Part shown: positions 7,888 through 16,816 of the stretch, one piece after another | Layout of the letters: the number at the start of each line of letters is the position of its first letter | How positions within the stretch are numbered: position 1 is the stretch's first letter | Assembly: GCF_014655955.1 (NCBI RefSeq) | Contig: NZ_BNBO01000052.1 | Location: forward strand, 1 to 63,448 | Length of the DNA: 63,448 nt | Direction of reading: 5' to 3' | Origin: Kitasatospora indigofera | GTDB taxonomy: Bacteria > Actinomycetota > Actinomycetes > Streptomycetales > Streptomycetaceae | Position numbers and translations under genes: made by a program | Notes under the pieces: model-generated | Seen by the model: the letters and a program-made list of their open reading frames with translations, nothing else | What the model was told of the DNA's origin: nothing | The model's database searches: none

Positions 7888-8032
7888 GCCCCGATTGTCC
7901 AACGAAGCGCCCACTACGGGGAGCAAAACGGCGAACACCGACAGCGAACACCGGCCCCGTCCGTCACCGCACCGGGCGGCCGGGAGATCGCCCGAACGGT
8001 GCGAGCGGGGCATTTCGCACGATACTGGGGCC

Positions 8033-8287
8033 ATGGCTGAGAAAACCCTGCCTCCGCACGAACCCTCGAAGGTCACGGTCAAGGGCCGGGCGGTACGGCT
8101 GCGCACGATCGGGATCGGCATCCTCGTCGTTCTCGCGATCTGGTTCATCGCCGCCAACACCGGCTCGGTCTCGATCCGGCTGTGGGTCCCCACCGTCACC
8201 CTGCCGCTCTGGGTGGTGCTGACGGTGACCCTGCTGGTCGGGATGGTCATCGGCTTCTTCGTCGCCCGCCGCCGGGCGAGACGCTGA
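8033..8287 (+). CDS. LapA-domain small membrane protein
   Basis: 84 residues: a polar N-terminus, then two hydrophobic helices (TIGIGILVVLAIWFIAANTGSVSIRLW and LPLWVVLTVTLLVGMVIGFFVARRRARR) with a basic tail. The IAANTGSVSIRLWVPTVTLPLWVVL hinge is typical of the LapA/DUF1049 membrane-protein family. ATG 8033 follows a GATACT hexamer by six bases without a ribosome binding site, so the mRNA may be leaderless. Divergent from DUF309 and upstream of the FHA-ABC gene. Function unknown. Confidence 0.75.
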   Translation: MAEKTLPPHEPSKVTVKGRAVRLRTIGIGILVVLAIWFIAANTGSVSIRLWVPTVTLPLWVVLTVTLLVGMVIGFFVARRRARR

Positions 8288-8324
8288 CGGGGCACCGGGC
8301 GGCCGGTGGGCCTAGACTCCGAGT

Positions 8325-10664
8325 ATGGGAGAGCGCGCCGGCGCGCCCAGCGCGCCGCCACTGGTCCTGGCCACCGACACCGACTCGCAGCTGATCGCCC
8401 CGAGCCGGGCGTACCACGTCGGACGGGACCCCACCAGCGAGATCGTCCTGGACGATCCCCGGGTGTCCTGGCACCACGCGGTGCTGCGGGCGGACGACGG
8501 GCACTGGCTGCTGGAGGACGTCGGCAGCACCAACGGCACCTTCGCCGAGGGCCACCGGGTCCGGCAGTGGGGTGTGGAGCCGGGCAGCACCGTGCGGTTC
8601 GGCAATCCGACCGACGGGCCCTCGGCGAGCTTCAGCAGCCTCCCCGAGCCGACCGTCTACGAGCGGCCCTCGCTGGTCGCGCCCGAGGCGTCCGGGATCT
8701 TCCGGGAGCCGACCCGGGTCCGGCCGCTGCCGGCCCGGACCATCAGGATCGGCCGCGCCGACGACAACGACCTGGTGCTGGACGACCTGGTGGTCTCCCG
8801 GCACCACGCCGAACTGCGCGTGCTGCCGGACGGCCGGTACGAGATCGCCGACCTGGCCAGCCACAACGGGACCTTCCTCAACGGCAGCCCGGTCACGGCG
8901 GCCCCGGTCGGCCCGGCCGACATCATCGGCATCGGGCACTCGGCCTTCTGCCTCCAGGGCGGCGAACTGGTCGAGTACGCCGACACCGGCTCGGTCTCCC
9001 TGAACGTCCAGGGGCTCACCGTCCGGGTCGGCAAGGAGCAGCGCGTCCTGCTGGACAACGTCAGCTTCCCGGTCGGCGAGAAGACCCTGGTGGCCGTCGC
9101 GGGGCCGAGCGGGGCCGGCAAGTCCACCCTGCTCAACGCCCTCACCGGCCTGCGGCCCGCCGACGACGGCAGCGTCCTCTACGACGGCCGCGACCTCTAC
9201 CGGGACTACGCGGAGCTGCGCCAGCGGATCGGGCTCGTCCCGCAGGACGACATCCTGCACACCCAGCTGACGGTACGGCGCGCCCTGCGCTACGCCGCCG
9301 AATTACGCTTCCCCGGCGACACCGCGAAGGCCGAGCGCGAGGCCCGGGTCACCGAGGTGATCCATGAACTCGGCCTGGACCAACGGGCCGACCAGGTGAT
9401 CTCCAGCCTCTCCGGCGGGCAGCGCAAGCGGGTGAGCGTCGCCCTCGAACTGCTCACCAAGCCCTCGCTGCTCTTCCTCGACGAGCCGACCTCCGGTCTC
9501 GACCCCGGCATGGACCGCTCGGTGATGCAGATGCTGCGCGGGCTGGCGGACGACGGCCGGACGGTCGTCGTGGTCACCCACAGCGTGCTCAGCCTGGACG
9601 TCTGCGACCGCCTGCTGGTGCTCGCGCCGGGCGGGCGCACCGCCTACTACGGACCGCCCGAGGAGGCACTGGCCTTCTTCGGCTTCGACGAGTGGCCGCA
9701 GGCCTTCGAGGCCTTCGAGGGCGACGACGACCGGGCCTGGGCGAGCCGGTTCCGGGAGTCCTCCCGGTACGGCGAGTACATCGCCTCCGCCGTCGACCGG
9801 CCGGCCCCGCCGGCCGCGGCCGCGCAGGCCTACGCGCCGCCGCCCAAGCCGCAGAGCTGGAGGTCCCAGCTCAGCACGCTGGTGCGCCGGTACTCCTCGG
9901 TGCTGGCCGCCGACCGGATGTTCCTCATCATCATGGTGGCGCTGCCCTTCATCGTGGGCGCGATGTGCCGGGCGATGGCGGGCTCCAGGCTGACCTCGGA
10001 GAACGCGCTCAACTGCCTGCTCACGCTCTGCATCGGCGGCGTGCTGACCGGCTCCGCCAACGCCGTCCGTGAAGTGATCAAGGAGACGGCGATCTACCGC
10101 CGGGAACGGGTGGTGGGCCTGTCCCGGTCCGCCTACCTCGTCTCCAAGATCGTGGTTCTCGGGGTGGTCACCGTGGTCCAGGCGGCCGTCCTCACCACCG
10201 TCGGACTGCTCGGGGTCGACCTGAACGTGGCCGTGAGCAGCGGGCTGTACTTCGACCCCTTGATCGAGATCACGCTCGCCGTCGCCCTGCTCTCCTTCAC
10301 CGCGATGATGCTCGGCCTGCTCATCTCCGCCCTGGTGAGCCGGGAGGAGGCCACCATGCCGATGCTGGTGCTGCTCTCGGTCGTCCAGATCGTGTTCAGC
10401 GGCGCCATGCTCAAACTGCACGGCGTGCCCGGACTGGAACAGTTCGCCTGGCTGGTCCCGTCCCGCTGGGGCCTCGGCGCGATGGCCGCCACCATCGACC
10501 TGCACCGGATCCTGCCGACCAACCTCACCGCCGACCCGCTGTTCCGCCACACCTCCTCGGTCTGGCTGACCTGCATGGGGATGCTGGTGGTGCTCTCGCT
10601 GGCACTCGCCGTCGCGATCTCCCTGCTGCTGCGCCGGCACGAGCCCGCGATCATGCGGAAGTAG
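8325..10664 (+). CDS. FHA-FHA-ABC transporter (Rv1747-like)
   Basis: 779-residue fused ABC exporter. Two forkhead-associated domains come first: GRDPTSEIVLDDPRVSWHH...STNGTF (about 33-73) and GRADDNDLVLDDLVVSRHH...SHNGTF (about 143-186). They bind phosphothreonine. The ATPase follows with Walker A GPSGAGKST (about 260-268), signature LSGGQRKRVS and LLFLDEPTSGLD. About six membrane helices (about 520-770) end the chain in an ABCG/ABC2 arrangement. The architecture matches Mycobacterium tuberculosis Rv1747, an exporter controlled by the adjacent kinase PknF. A Ser/Thr kinase gene starts 735 bp downstream here, so phospho-dependent recruitment is plausible. Substrate unknown. TAGACT lies six bases before ATG 8325 and there is no ribosome binding site (leaderless candidate). 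Confidence 0.9.
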   Translation: MGERAGAPSAPPLVLATDTDSQLIAPSRAYHVGRDPTSEIVLDDPRVSWHHAVLRADDGHWLLEDVGSTNGTFAEGHRVRQWGVEPGSTVRFGNPTDGPSASFSSLPEPTVYERPSLVAPEASGIFREPTRVRPLPARTIRIGRADDNDLVLDDLVVSRHHAELRVLPDGRYEIADLASHNGTFLNGSPVTAAPVGPADIIGIGHSAFCLQGGELVEYADTGSVSLNVQGLTVRVGKEQRVLLDNVSFPVGEKTLVAVAGPSGAGKSTLLNALTGLRPADDGSVLYDGRDLYRDYAELRQRIGLVPQDDILHTQLTVRRALRYAAELRFPGDTAKAEREARVTEVIHELGLDQRADQVISSLSGGQRKRVSVALELLTKPSLLFLDEPTSGLDPGMDRSVMQMLRGLADDGRTVVVVTHSVLSLDVCDRLLVLAPGGRTAYYGPPEEALAFFGFDEWPQAFEAFEGDDDRAWASRFRESSRYGEYIASAVDRPAPPAAAAQAYAPPPKPQSWRSQLSTLVRRYSSVLAADRMFLIIMVALPFIVGAMCRAMAGSRLTSENALNCLLTLCIGGVLTGSANAVREVIKETAIYRRERVVGLSRSAYLVSKIVVLGVVTVVQAAVLTTVGLLGVDLNVAVSSGLYFDPLIEITLAVALLSFTAMMLGLLISALVSREEATMPMLVLLSVVQIVFSGAMLKLHGVPGLEQFAWLVPSRWGLGAMAATIDLHRILPTNLTADPLFRHTSSVWLTCMGMLVVLSLALAVAISLLLRRHEPAIMRK

Positions 10665-10775
10665 CGGGAGCGGGGCGCCCCGCCGGGCGGGTCCGGCAGC
10701 GGCCCCGTTCGGCGGCAGGGCCCGCCTGCCCGGTGCCGAGTGGCGGACGGGCCTCCGGATGGATAGGACCGGTGT

Positions 10776-11402
10776 ATGAACGAGTTCGTGTTCCGTCCCA
10801 CCCATGTGGCACCGCAGGACGGAATGCCGACCTGGACGGCGCCGGACCCTTCGCACCCGTCGGCCCGGCTCGACCCGCTGCTGCCGGTCCAGTTGCTGGA
10901 CCGGCAGGGCGACTGGAGCCGGATCGTCTGCTCCAACGGGTGGTCGGCCTGGGTGGACGGCCGGCTGCTGATCACCCTGCCCGCCGAGCCCGGCGCCGCG
11001 GCCGGACCGCTCAGCCGGGCGGCGGACCCCCGGCCGATGATGGCCGAGGCCGAGCGCGCGCTGGGCCTGCACCGGGCGTTGCTGGACGACCTCGCCGAGG
11101 GGCGGGTCGACCTGGAGACCTTCGGGCGCCGGGCCCAGGGGCTGCGGATCGGCGTCCTGGTCGACGGGGAGTCGCTCTGGGTGTACGACCACGTGCACGA
11201 CCGCTGGTGCTACTGCGACGGCCTCCAGTTGCAGACCTACGCGGCCGGCCGGGCCGCCGACCCGTCGGCGCCGGCCACACCGCCGCCCGCCCCGGCGCCC
11301 GGCGGGCCCGCCCGCCCGAGCAGTCCGCCGCCGGGCGGCCCGCCCACGCCCGGCGGCGGCCGCCCGGCCGGGTACGAACCCACCCGGACGGGTGACCGGT
11401 GA
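10776..11402 (+). CDS. Conserved hypothetical protein (SH3-like N-terminus)
   Basis: 208-residue soluble protein with no signal peptide or membrane span. Residues about 8-70 (VQLLDRQGDWSRIVCSNGWSAWVDGRLLI) look like an SH3-type beta fold with conserved Trp residues. A helical hairpin (MMAEAERALGLHRALLDDLAEG) and another beta segment (VYDHVHDRWCYCDG) follow, and the last 50 residues are Pro/Gly-rich. Its stop overlaps the kinase start (GTGA), so it is translationally coupled to the kinase and is likely a partner or substrate. I do not recognise a named family. Confidence 0.7.
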   Translation: MNEFVFRPTHVAPQDGMPTWTAPDPSHPSARLDPLLPVQLLDRQGDWSRIVCSNGWSAWVDGRLLITLPAEPGAAAGPLSRAADPRPMMAEAERALGLHRALLDDLAEGRVDLETFGRRAQGLRIGVLVDGESLWVYDHVHDRWCYCDGLQLQTYAAGRAADPSAPATPPPAPAPGGPARPSSPPPGGPPTPGGGRPAGYEPTRTGDR

Positions 11403-12493
11403 ACGCCGGACCGGGGCCGCAGCCGGACCAGCCGACCGAACGGGTGCCGGAGAAGACCACCGAGCCCTCGCCCAGCCTGCCCGCGGGCATGGTGGGCCGC
11501 CGGATCGCCGGGTACGAGCTGGAGCGGGAGAGCGGCCGGGGCGGCATGGCCGTGGTCTACCGCGCGAAGGACCTGCGGCTGGGCCGGACGGTCGCGGTCA
11601 AGCTGCTGGCGCCCGAGCTGGCCCGCAACGAGGTGTTCCGCCAGCGCTTCATCCACGAGTCCCAGGTCGCCGCCGCGATCGACCACCCGAACATCATCCC
11701 CGTCTTCGAGGCCGGCGAGGCGGACGGGATCCTCTACATCGCCATGCGCTACGTCCCCGGGCGGGACCTGCGCACCCTGCTCAACCGCGACGGCCCGCTG
11801 CCGGCCGACCAGACCGTCCGGATGGCGGCCCAGGTGGCCTCCGCGCTGGACGCGGCGCACGAGCACGAGCTGGTCCACCGGGACGTCAAGCCGGGCAACA
11901 TCCTGGTCGCTGCGGGAACGGACAGCGAGCACCCGGAGCACCTCTACCTGGCCGACTTCGGGCTCACCAAGAAGTCGCTCTCGCTCAGCGGGCTGACCAC
12001 CGTCGGGCAGATCGTCGGCACCCTGGACTACGCGGCGCCGGAGCAGATCTCCGGGCGGCCGGTGGACGGCCGGTGCGACCTCTACAGCCTCGGCTGCGTG
12101 GTGTTCGAGATGCTGGCGGGCGCCCCGCCGTTCCGGCGCGAGGACGACGTGGCGCTGCTCTGGGCCCACCTCAACGAGCCGCCGCCCCCGGTCACCCCGC
12201 TCCGGCCGGACCTCCCGCCGGCGGTGGACGCCGTCCTGGCCGGCGCCCTCGCCAAGACGCCCGAGGAGCGGTACGACACCTGTCTGGGCTTCGTCGCGGA
12301 GCTGCGCGCCGCCACGACGGGGGCACCCGCCGAACCGGGCCGCTGGCAGTCGGCCGGGCCGGCCACCGAGGTCGTCCCGGGCCTGGCGGCGGCGCGTCCC
12401 GGCGGGATGCCGCCGGAGCCGGCCGCGCCGCCCTCGCCGCCCGCCTGGGCCTGGCCCGTCTTCGCCCCCGGCCGGCCCGGCCCCGGCAGCTGA
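11399..12493 (+). CDS. Cytosolic Ser/Thr protein kinase
   Basis: 364 residues. The kinase domain (about 32-300) is complete: Gly loop ESGRGGMAVVYRA, VAVKLL lysine, HRDVKPGNIL catalytic loop, ADFGL metal site, GTLDYAAPEQ activation-segment end and DLYSLGCVVFEML. The remaining 60 residues are Pro/Ala-rich, with no transmembrane helix, so unlike most Pkn proteins it is probably cytosolic. GTG 11399 overlaps the preceding stop. Together with the FHA-ABC exporter upstream this forms a likely kinase-phosphothreonine-reader pair. The signal it senses is not apparent, and the small upstream protein is a candidate regulator. Confidence 0.9.
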   Translation: MNAGPGPQPDQPTERVPEKTTEPSPSLPAGMVGRRIAGYELERESGRGGMAVVYRAKDLRLGRTVAVKLLAPELARNEVFRQRFIHESQVAAAIDHPNIIPVFEAGEADGILYIAMRYVPGRDLRTLLNRDGPLPADQTVRMAAQVASALDAAHEHELVHRDVKPGNILVAAGTDSEHPEHLYLADFGLTKKSLSLSGLTTVGQIVGTLDYAAPEQISGRPVDGRCDLYSLGCVVFEMLAGAPPFRREDDVALLWAHLNEPPPPVTPLRPDLPPAVDAVLAGALAKTPEERYDTCLGFVAELRAATTGAPAEPGRWQSAGPATEVVPGLAAARPGGMPPEPAAPPSPPAWAWPVFAPGRPGPGS

Positions 12494-12578
12494 GCCACCC
12501 GCACCCGCCGCGCGGCCGGCACCGGCCCGCGCACCGCCGGGTGCGGCCGGCCGAGCCGACGGCACCGCTCCGGCCCGG

Positions 12579-13961
12579 TCAGCCCCCGCCGTCCCGCTCG
12601 GCGACCTCGCCACGGCGCCGGACGTGGCCCGCCAGCAGACCTCCCAGCGCACCGGCCACCATCCCCCACCCGGCCCCCAGCAGCACCGCCCACCACAGCT
12701 CGGGCTGCAGCGACAGCGAGCCGTTGCCCAGGCTCCGCGCGGTGCTCTCCCCCAGCACCGAGCCGATCAGCCCGCCCAGTCCTCCCTCGTCCGTGTCCAC
12801 CCCCAGGACGGCCAGGCCGTACGCGGCGGAGACCCGGGACAGCACCCCGACCAGCAGCATGGTGACCGCCAGCGCCAGACCCATCCGCACGGCGTGCTGC
12901 CAGAGCCGTACGCCCTTCGGCGAACGGAACGCCATCAGGAAGCCGGCGGCCAGCAGCAGCACCCCGGACAGCACCGGGAGCCACCAGATCCGGCCGTCGT
13001 ACCCGGCGAGGGTGCTCAGGCTCACGGTGACCTCCTCGCCCTCCGGCGTCCGCAGCACGTCCGCCAGCACCGGCGGCATCGGCAGGCCGATCGCGCCGGT
13101 CAGGTGCCCGTGCCAGTGCGCCCCCAGGCCCAGGCCGAAGGCCGGCCAGGCCAGGTTGGGCACCGCCAGCAGCACCACGGCCAGGGTCTCCCGGGCGTTC
13201 CCGTGGACCAGCGCGGTGACCACCCCGACCGCCACCCCGATCACCGCGTACGCCAGCAGCACCATCAGCACCGCGAAGGCCGCCGGGCGGACGGCCTGCT
13301 GGTACGGCAGCGCCGCTCGCGGCAGCGGCGCCCGGCGCGAGACCGCGAACGCCGCCGCCAGCACCACCAGCAACCAGAGCAGCCCGAGGCCGAGGGTGCG
13401 CAGGGCGTCCGCGTGGAACCCGACCTCGGGGGTCAGGCCGAGGGCTCCGCCGATGGTCCGGGCCAGGTCGCCGCCGATCTCCACCACGAAGGTGTGCCGG
13501 GCCACCGCGACGATCACCGCGAGCGCCGCCAGCCAGAGCACCACCACCCTCGCCACCCGCCCGAGCAGTTCGCCGCCCGCGGCGACCGCCCGGAACCGCA
13601 ACTGGCGCAGGAACACCTCGACCATCACCAGGGCGCCGGCCAGCCCCACCGAGAGCGGCATCACCGTGATGCCGGCGTTCACCTCGGCGAAGAAGCCCGC
13701 ACCGCCGTCGATCCGCACGCTGCCGCCGACCGCCAGGGCCAGCGTCGCGGCCAGCACGGACGGGAACGAGCCACCCGGGAGCGAGTCCGCCCGGCCGAGC
13801 AGCAGGCCGCCGGCGGCCAGCGCGGTCATCACCACCAGCCCGGAGAGCACCACCGCCAGCGCGTCCAGCCAGCCGCGCAGCAGGCCCGGGGAGCCGGGCC
13901 GGCGGGGCGGGACCGCCTCGCCGGGCGGCCGGTCCGGGCCGTGCGGGGACTGCTGCTGCAT
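12579..13961 (-). CDS. Polytopic membrane protein, streptophobe-like
   Basis: 460 residues, about ten to twelve hydrophobic helices separated by short loops, and a basic C-terminus (AGHVRRRGEV). The protein resembles what databases call 'streptophobe family' membrane proteins, found in streptomycetes and without a known function; this name is from memory. ATG 13961 has AGGAG eight bases upstream. It is convergent with the kinase gene and divergent from the DUF6777-like gene, a neighbourhood often seen with kinases in this group. Extracellular Gly/Ser-rich loops and no catalytic motif suggest a channel or sensor rather than an enzyme, which is inference. Confidence 0.7.
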   Translation of the reverse strand: MQQQSPHGPDRPPGEAVPPRRPGSPGLLRGWLDALAVVLSGLVVMTALAAGGLLLGRADSLPGGSFPSVLAATLALAVGGSVRIDGGAGFFAEVNAGITVMPLSVGLAGALVMVEVFLRQLRFRAVAAGGELLGRVARVVVLWLAALAVIVAVARHTFVVEIGGDLARTIGGALGLTPEVGFHADALRTLGLGLLWLLVVLAAAFAVSRRAPLPRAALPYQQAVRPAAFAVLMVLLAYAVIGVAVGVVTALVHGNARETLAVVLLAVPNLAWPAFGLGLGAHWHGHLTGAIGLPMPPVLADVLRTPEGEEVTVSLSTLAGYDGRIWWLPVLSGVLLLAAGFLMAFRSPKGVRLWQHAVRMGLALAVTMLLVGVLSRVSAAYGLAVLGVDTDEGGLGGLIGSVLGESTARSLGNGSLSLQPELWWAVLLGAGWGMVAGALGGLLAGHVRRRGEVAERDGGG

Positions 13962-14322
13962 ACCTGCTCCTGGGGGCCGGGAGTGTCGGTGTCGCGTCGG
14001 TGTGGCGTCGGTGGCGGATCCGGGTCGAGCCGTCGGCGGCCGGCCGGAACGGCGCCGCCGGCCACCCGTGGATCCAGGGTGGCCCAGGTCCGGCGGGCCC
14101 GCCCGCCCGCTGTGGGCCGAACGCACCCGGCGGCCCGCCGGCCAGGACCGGCGTGCCCCGTTCGGCCTCCACGGCTTGCGCCGTCGGCCGGCAGCGCCTC
14201 CGGCCGGGCACCGCCGTCCGCCAACTCCGTTTGCTGTTGCGGGTGGTGATGATCCGGGGCAGAAAGGACAGGACATCAGCCTGTCGGCAGCGATACCCGG
14301 CCGCCGCCGGAATGGAGACCCG

Positions 14323-15726
14323 ATGAGTTCCCCCACGCAGTCCGGCCCCCCGTCCGGTCCGCCCTCCGGACCGCTCTCCGGGTCCTCGTCGGGTGCGGGT
14401 TCGGGCCCCGGCTCCGGCCCGGGTTCGGGCCCGGGCTCCGGCCCCCCGCCGTCGCCGCCGAGCGGGCCGGCCGGGCAGCCGCCGTCACCCTGGTGGCGGA
14501 ACTGGCGCCGGGTGGCGCCGATCGCGGGGACGGCGGTGCTGGCGCTGGTCGCCGGCCTGCTGATCGTCACTCACCAGAGCGGCAGCAGCAGCCCCGCCGT
14601 CAAGGAGGTCGCCCTGCAGACGCCGGCGGACGCGGGTGAGGCCCCGTTCACGGAGTCGGTGGCCACCGAGACCGGGCCCGCGGAGTCCCCGGCCGCCTCC
14701 GCCGCGTCCAAGGGCGCGGGCCAGGTGTCACCGTCCGGCACCACCGCCATCCGCAGCGTCCAGGGGTCGGCCACCGGCCTGTACGGCGGCGAGATGAAGA
14801 AGCCGGCCTGCGACGTCGAGAAGCTCATCACCCTGACGGCCTCCGGCGACAAGGGCAAGGCCTGGGCCGCCGCCGAGGGCATCGAGCAGTCCGCGATCCC
14901 GGGCTACCTGCGCTCGCTCACCTCGGTGGTGCTGCGGGCGGACACCCGGGTCACCAACCACAACTTCCAGAACGGCAGCGCCAACGGTTACCAGGCCGTC
15001 CTCCAGGCCGGCACCGCCGTGCTGGTCGACTCCCAGGGCGTCCCCCGGGTCCGCTGCGCCTGCGGGAACCCGCTGACCCCGCCGGTGCTGGCCTCGGGCG
15101 GGGTGACGTACACCGGAAAGCCCTGGTCGTCCTTCCAGCCCTCGTCGCTGATCGTGGTGACGCCCGCGCCGGCCCCGGTGACCCAGATCGTCCTGGTCAA
15201 CGTCTCCACCGGCACCTGGTTCGCCCGCGAGACGGGCCACCCGACCACGGCGGACAAGCCCGTCCCCGCGCCGAAGGAGCCGCTGGCCCCGGGCGTCCCG
15301 GCGACCTCCCCGACGGCGAGTGCCTCGGCCTCCGCGTCGGGCTCCGCGTCAGCTTCCTCGTCGGCCTCCTCGCACCCGGCGACCGGGACGCCGTCCACGG
15401 GATCGCCGTCCTCCGGCTCCTCCTCGGCCGGCTCGTCGGCCTCCTCCAACCCGGCGACCGGGACCCCGTCCACGGGATCGCCGTCCTCCGGCTCCTCCTC
15501 GGCCGGCTCGTCGGCGAGCAAGTCCTCGCCGCCGGTGACCCTCTCGCCGTCGGCCTCGGAGGCGTCGACCGCCACCACGAAGGCCACCGCGACGGCGACG
15601 GCCACCTCGGCGAACTCGGCCACCTCCACCGGTTCCGCCGGCGGGACGGCGAGCGCGACCTCGACCTCGGACCAGGATCCGGCCTCGCCGCCGCCCGCCC
15701 TGCTGCCCGTGTCCGCGGACGCCTGA
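14323..15726 (+). CDS. Membrane-anchored secreted protein, DUF6777-like
   Basis: 467 residues. A Ser/Gly/Pro-rich cytosolic N-terminus (about 1-55) precedes one transmembrane helix (VAPIAGTAVLALVAGLLIV, about 66-84). The extracellular domain (about 95-310) contains GLYGGEMKKPACDVEKLI and the motif RCACGNPL, which I associate with DUF6777 proteins. The last 150 residues are a Ser/Thr/Ala-rich stalk with a 25-residue unit repeated twice. GGAG precedes ATG 14323 at good spacing. Its position divergent from the multispan protein and near the kinase suggests a cell-surface component of the same system. Function unknown. The domain name is from memory. Confidence 0.75.
   Translation: MSSPTQSGPPSGPPSGPLSGSSSGAGSGPGSGPGSGPGSGPPPSPPSGPAGQPPSPWWRNWRRVAPIAGTAVLALVAGLLIVTHQSGSSSPAVKEVALQTPADAGEAPFTESVATETGPAESPAASAASKGAGQVSPSGTTAIRSVQGSATGLYGGEMKKPACDVEKLITLTASGDKGKAWAAAEGIEQSAIPGYLRSLTSVVLRADTRVTNHNFQNGSANGYQAVLQAGTAVLVDSQGVPRVRCACGNPLTPPVLASGGVTYTGKPWSSFQPSSLIVVTPAPAPVTQIVLVNVSTGTWFARETGHPTTADKPVPAPKEPLAPGVPATSPTASASASASGSASASSSASSHPATGTPSTGSPSSGSSSAGSSASSNPATGTPSTGSPSSGSSSAGSSASKSSPPVTLSPSASEASTATTKATATATATSANSATSTGSAGGTASATSTSDQDPASPPPALLPVSADA
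15376..15525 (+). repeat. 75-bp tandem duplication in surface-protein stalk
   Basis: Two almost identical 75-bp units start near 15376 and 15451 and encode the 25-residue unit beginning PATGTPSTGSPSSG. Nearly unchanged synonymous positions show a recent duplication. Copy number probably varies between strains. Confidence 0.8.
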
Positions 15727-15744
15727 CCGGACCGCACCGGACCG

Positions 15745-15785
15745 CACCGCTCGCCGCCCCCGCCGCCCGGGGGCGGCGAGCGGTG
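15745..15785 (+). terminator. Terminator hairpin after DUF6777-like gene
   Basis: A 17-bp perfect stem (CACCGCTCGCCGCCCCC at 15745-15761 pairing with 15769-15785) with a 7-nt loop starts 18 nt after the stop codon. Confidence 0.8.
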
Positions 15786-15851
15786 GTTGGCCGGCCGGGC
15801 AGGTGCCAAGCTGGAGGGAACGGACGAACCGCGCTGAAGGGACGGATTCCC

Positions 15852-16247
15852 ATGGCCGAGCACCCGCACGTCGCACTGGTCCGCAGAGGGTACGAGGCGT
15901 TCTCCCGCGGGGACATGCAGACGATGTCCGAGATCATCGCCAAGGACGCCACGCACCACGTCCCCGGCACCCACACCCTGTCCGGCGACTACAAGGGGCT
16001 GGACGCCGTCCTCGGTTACTACCAGCAGCTCGGCCTCCAGACCGCGGGGACCTTCCGGGTCGAGCTGCAGCGCCTGTTCGTCGACGGCCGCGGGCACGTG
16101 ATGTCGGTGCACCGGGCCACCGCGACCCGGGGCGGGCACAGCCTGGACGCGATGGGCGGGATCATGTTCCGGATCATCGGCGAGAAGGTCACCGACCTGG
16201 ACGAATGCGTGGAGGACCTGGAGATCGCCGACGGGTTCTGGGCCTGA
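15852..16247 (+). CDS. SnoaL/NTF2-like protein
   Basis: 131-residue cytosolic protein of the NTF2-like cone fold: an N-terminal helix LVRRGYEAFSRGDMQTMSEIIAKDATHHVPG, then LDAVLGYYQQL and alternating strands ending VTDLDECVEDLEIADGFW. Members include polyketide cyclases, ketosteroid isomerases and many proteins of unknown role. No catalytic set is obvious. ATG 15852 is preceded by GAAGGGA. It is isolated between a terminator and a convergent deaminase gene, so context gives no function. Confidence 0.8.
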   Translation: MAEHPHVALVRRGYEAFSRGDMQTMSEIIAKDATHHVPGTHTLSGDYKGLDAVLGYYQQLGLQTAGTFRVELQRLFVDGRGHVMSVHRATATRGGHSLDAMGGIMFRIIGEKVTDLDECVEDLEIADGFWA

Positions 16248-16314
16248 CACCGCCCGGGGCACGGCCGTCCGGTCGTGACGGAGCGGTCGGAGGGACGCAC
16301 GGGAGCCGGCGGGG

Positions 16315-16761
16315 CTACTCGCCGATGTCCTCGGACCAGAGTTCGGGGTGCTCGGCGACGAAGCCGCGCATCAGGGCGGCGCACTCCTCGTCGTCCAGCA
16401 CCGTCACCCGCACCCCGTGGTCGGCGAGCCAGTCGTGCCCGCCGTGGAAGGTCCGCGCCTCGCCCACCACCACCCGGCCGATGCCGAACTGGCGGACCAG
16501 ACCGCTGCAGTACCAGCAGGGCGAGAGCGTGGTCACCATGGTCGTCCCGGCGTAGCCGCGCAGCCGGCCGGCCGCCCGGAAGGCCGCCGTCTCGGCGTGC
16601 ACGGACGGGTCGCCGTCCTGGACGCGGCGGTTGCGGCCCCGGCCCAGCAGGACGCCGCCGGGGCCGAAGAGGGCGGCGCCGACCGGGATCCCGCCCTCGG
16701 CGAGACCGCGCCGGGCCTCCTCCAGCGCCACCGCCAGCATGGCCCGCTCGTCGGTCGTCAT
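16315..16761 (-). CDS. Cytosine/nucleoside deaminase
   Basis: 148-residue zinc-dependent deaminase of the CDA superfamily. The zinc site is complete: His55-Ala-Glu57 (HAE, Glu57 the proton shuttle) and Pro-Cys-Trp-Tyr-Cys (PCWYC, Cys82 and Cys85). The flanking EGGIPVGAALFG, GRNRRVQDGDP, TTLSPC and the C-terminal ELWSEDIGE resemble the yeast Fcy1-type cytosine deaminases more than tRNA adenosine deaminases, so cytosine to uracil salvage is the best guess. It may also accept other nucleobases. It stands alone; the M1 peptidase gene lies 55 bp downstream on the same strand. Confidence 0.88.
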   Translation of the reverse strand: MTTDERAMLAVALEEARRGLAEGGIPVGAALFGPGGVLLGRGRNRRVQDGDPSVHAETAAFRAAGRLRGYAGTTMVTTLSPCWYCSGLVRQFGIGRVVVGEARTFHGGHDWLADHGVRVTVLDDEECAALMRGFVAEHPELWSEDIGE

Positions 16762-16816
16762 CCCGCCACTGTCCCGGGGCCGCCGGGCCGGCGCAAGCCG
16801 CCGGGCGGCCCGGGTC

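Noticed and set aside
11392..15726. Open frame of 1444 codons on the plus strand
   Set aside because: Only its end (14323-15726) is a real gene. The rest overlaps the kinase and membrane-protein genes and is a by-product of extreme GC content.
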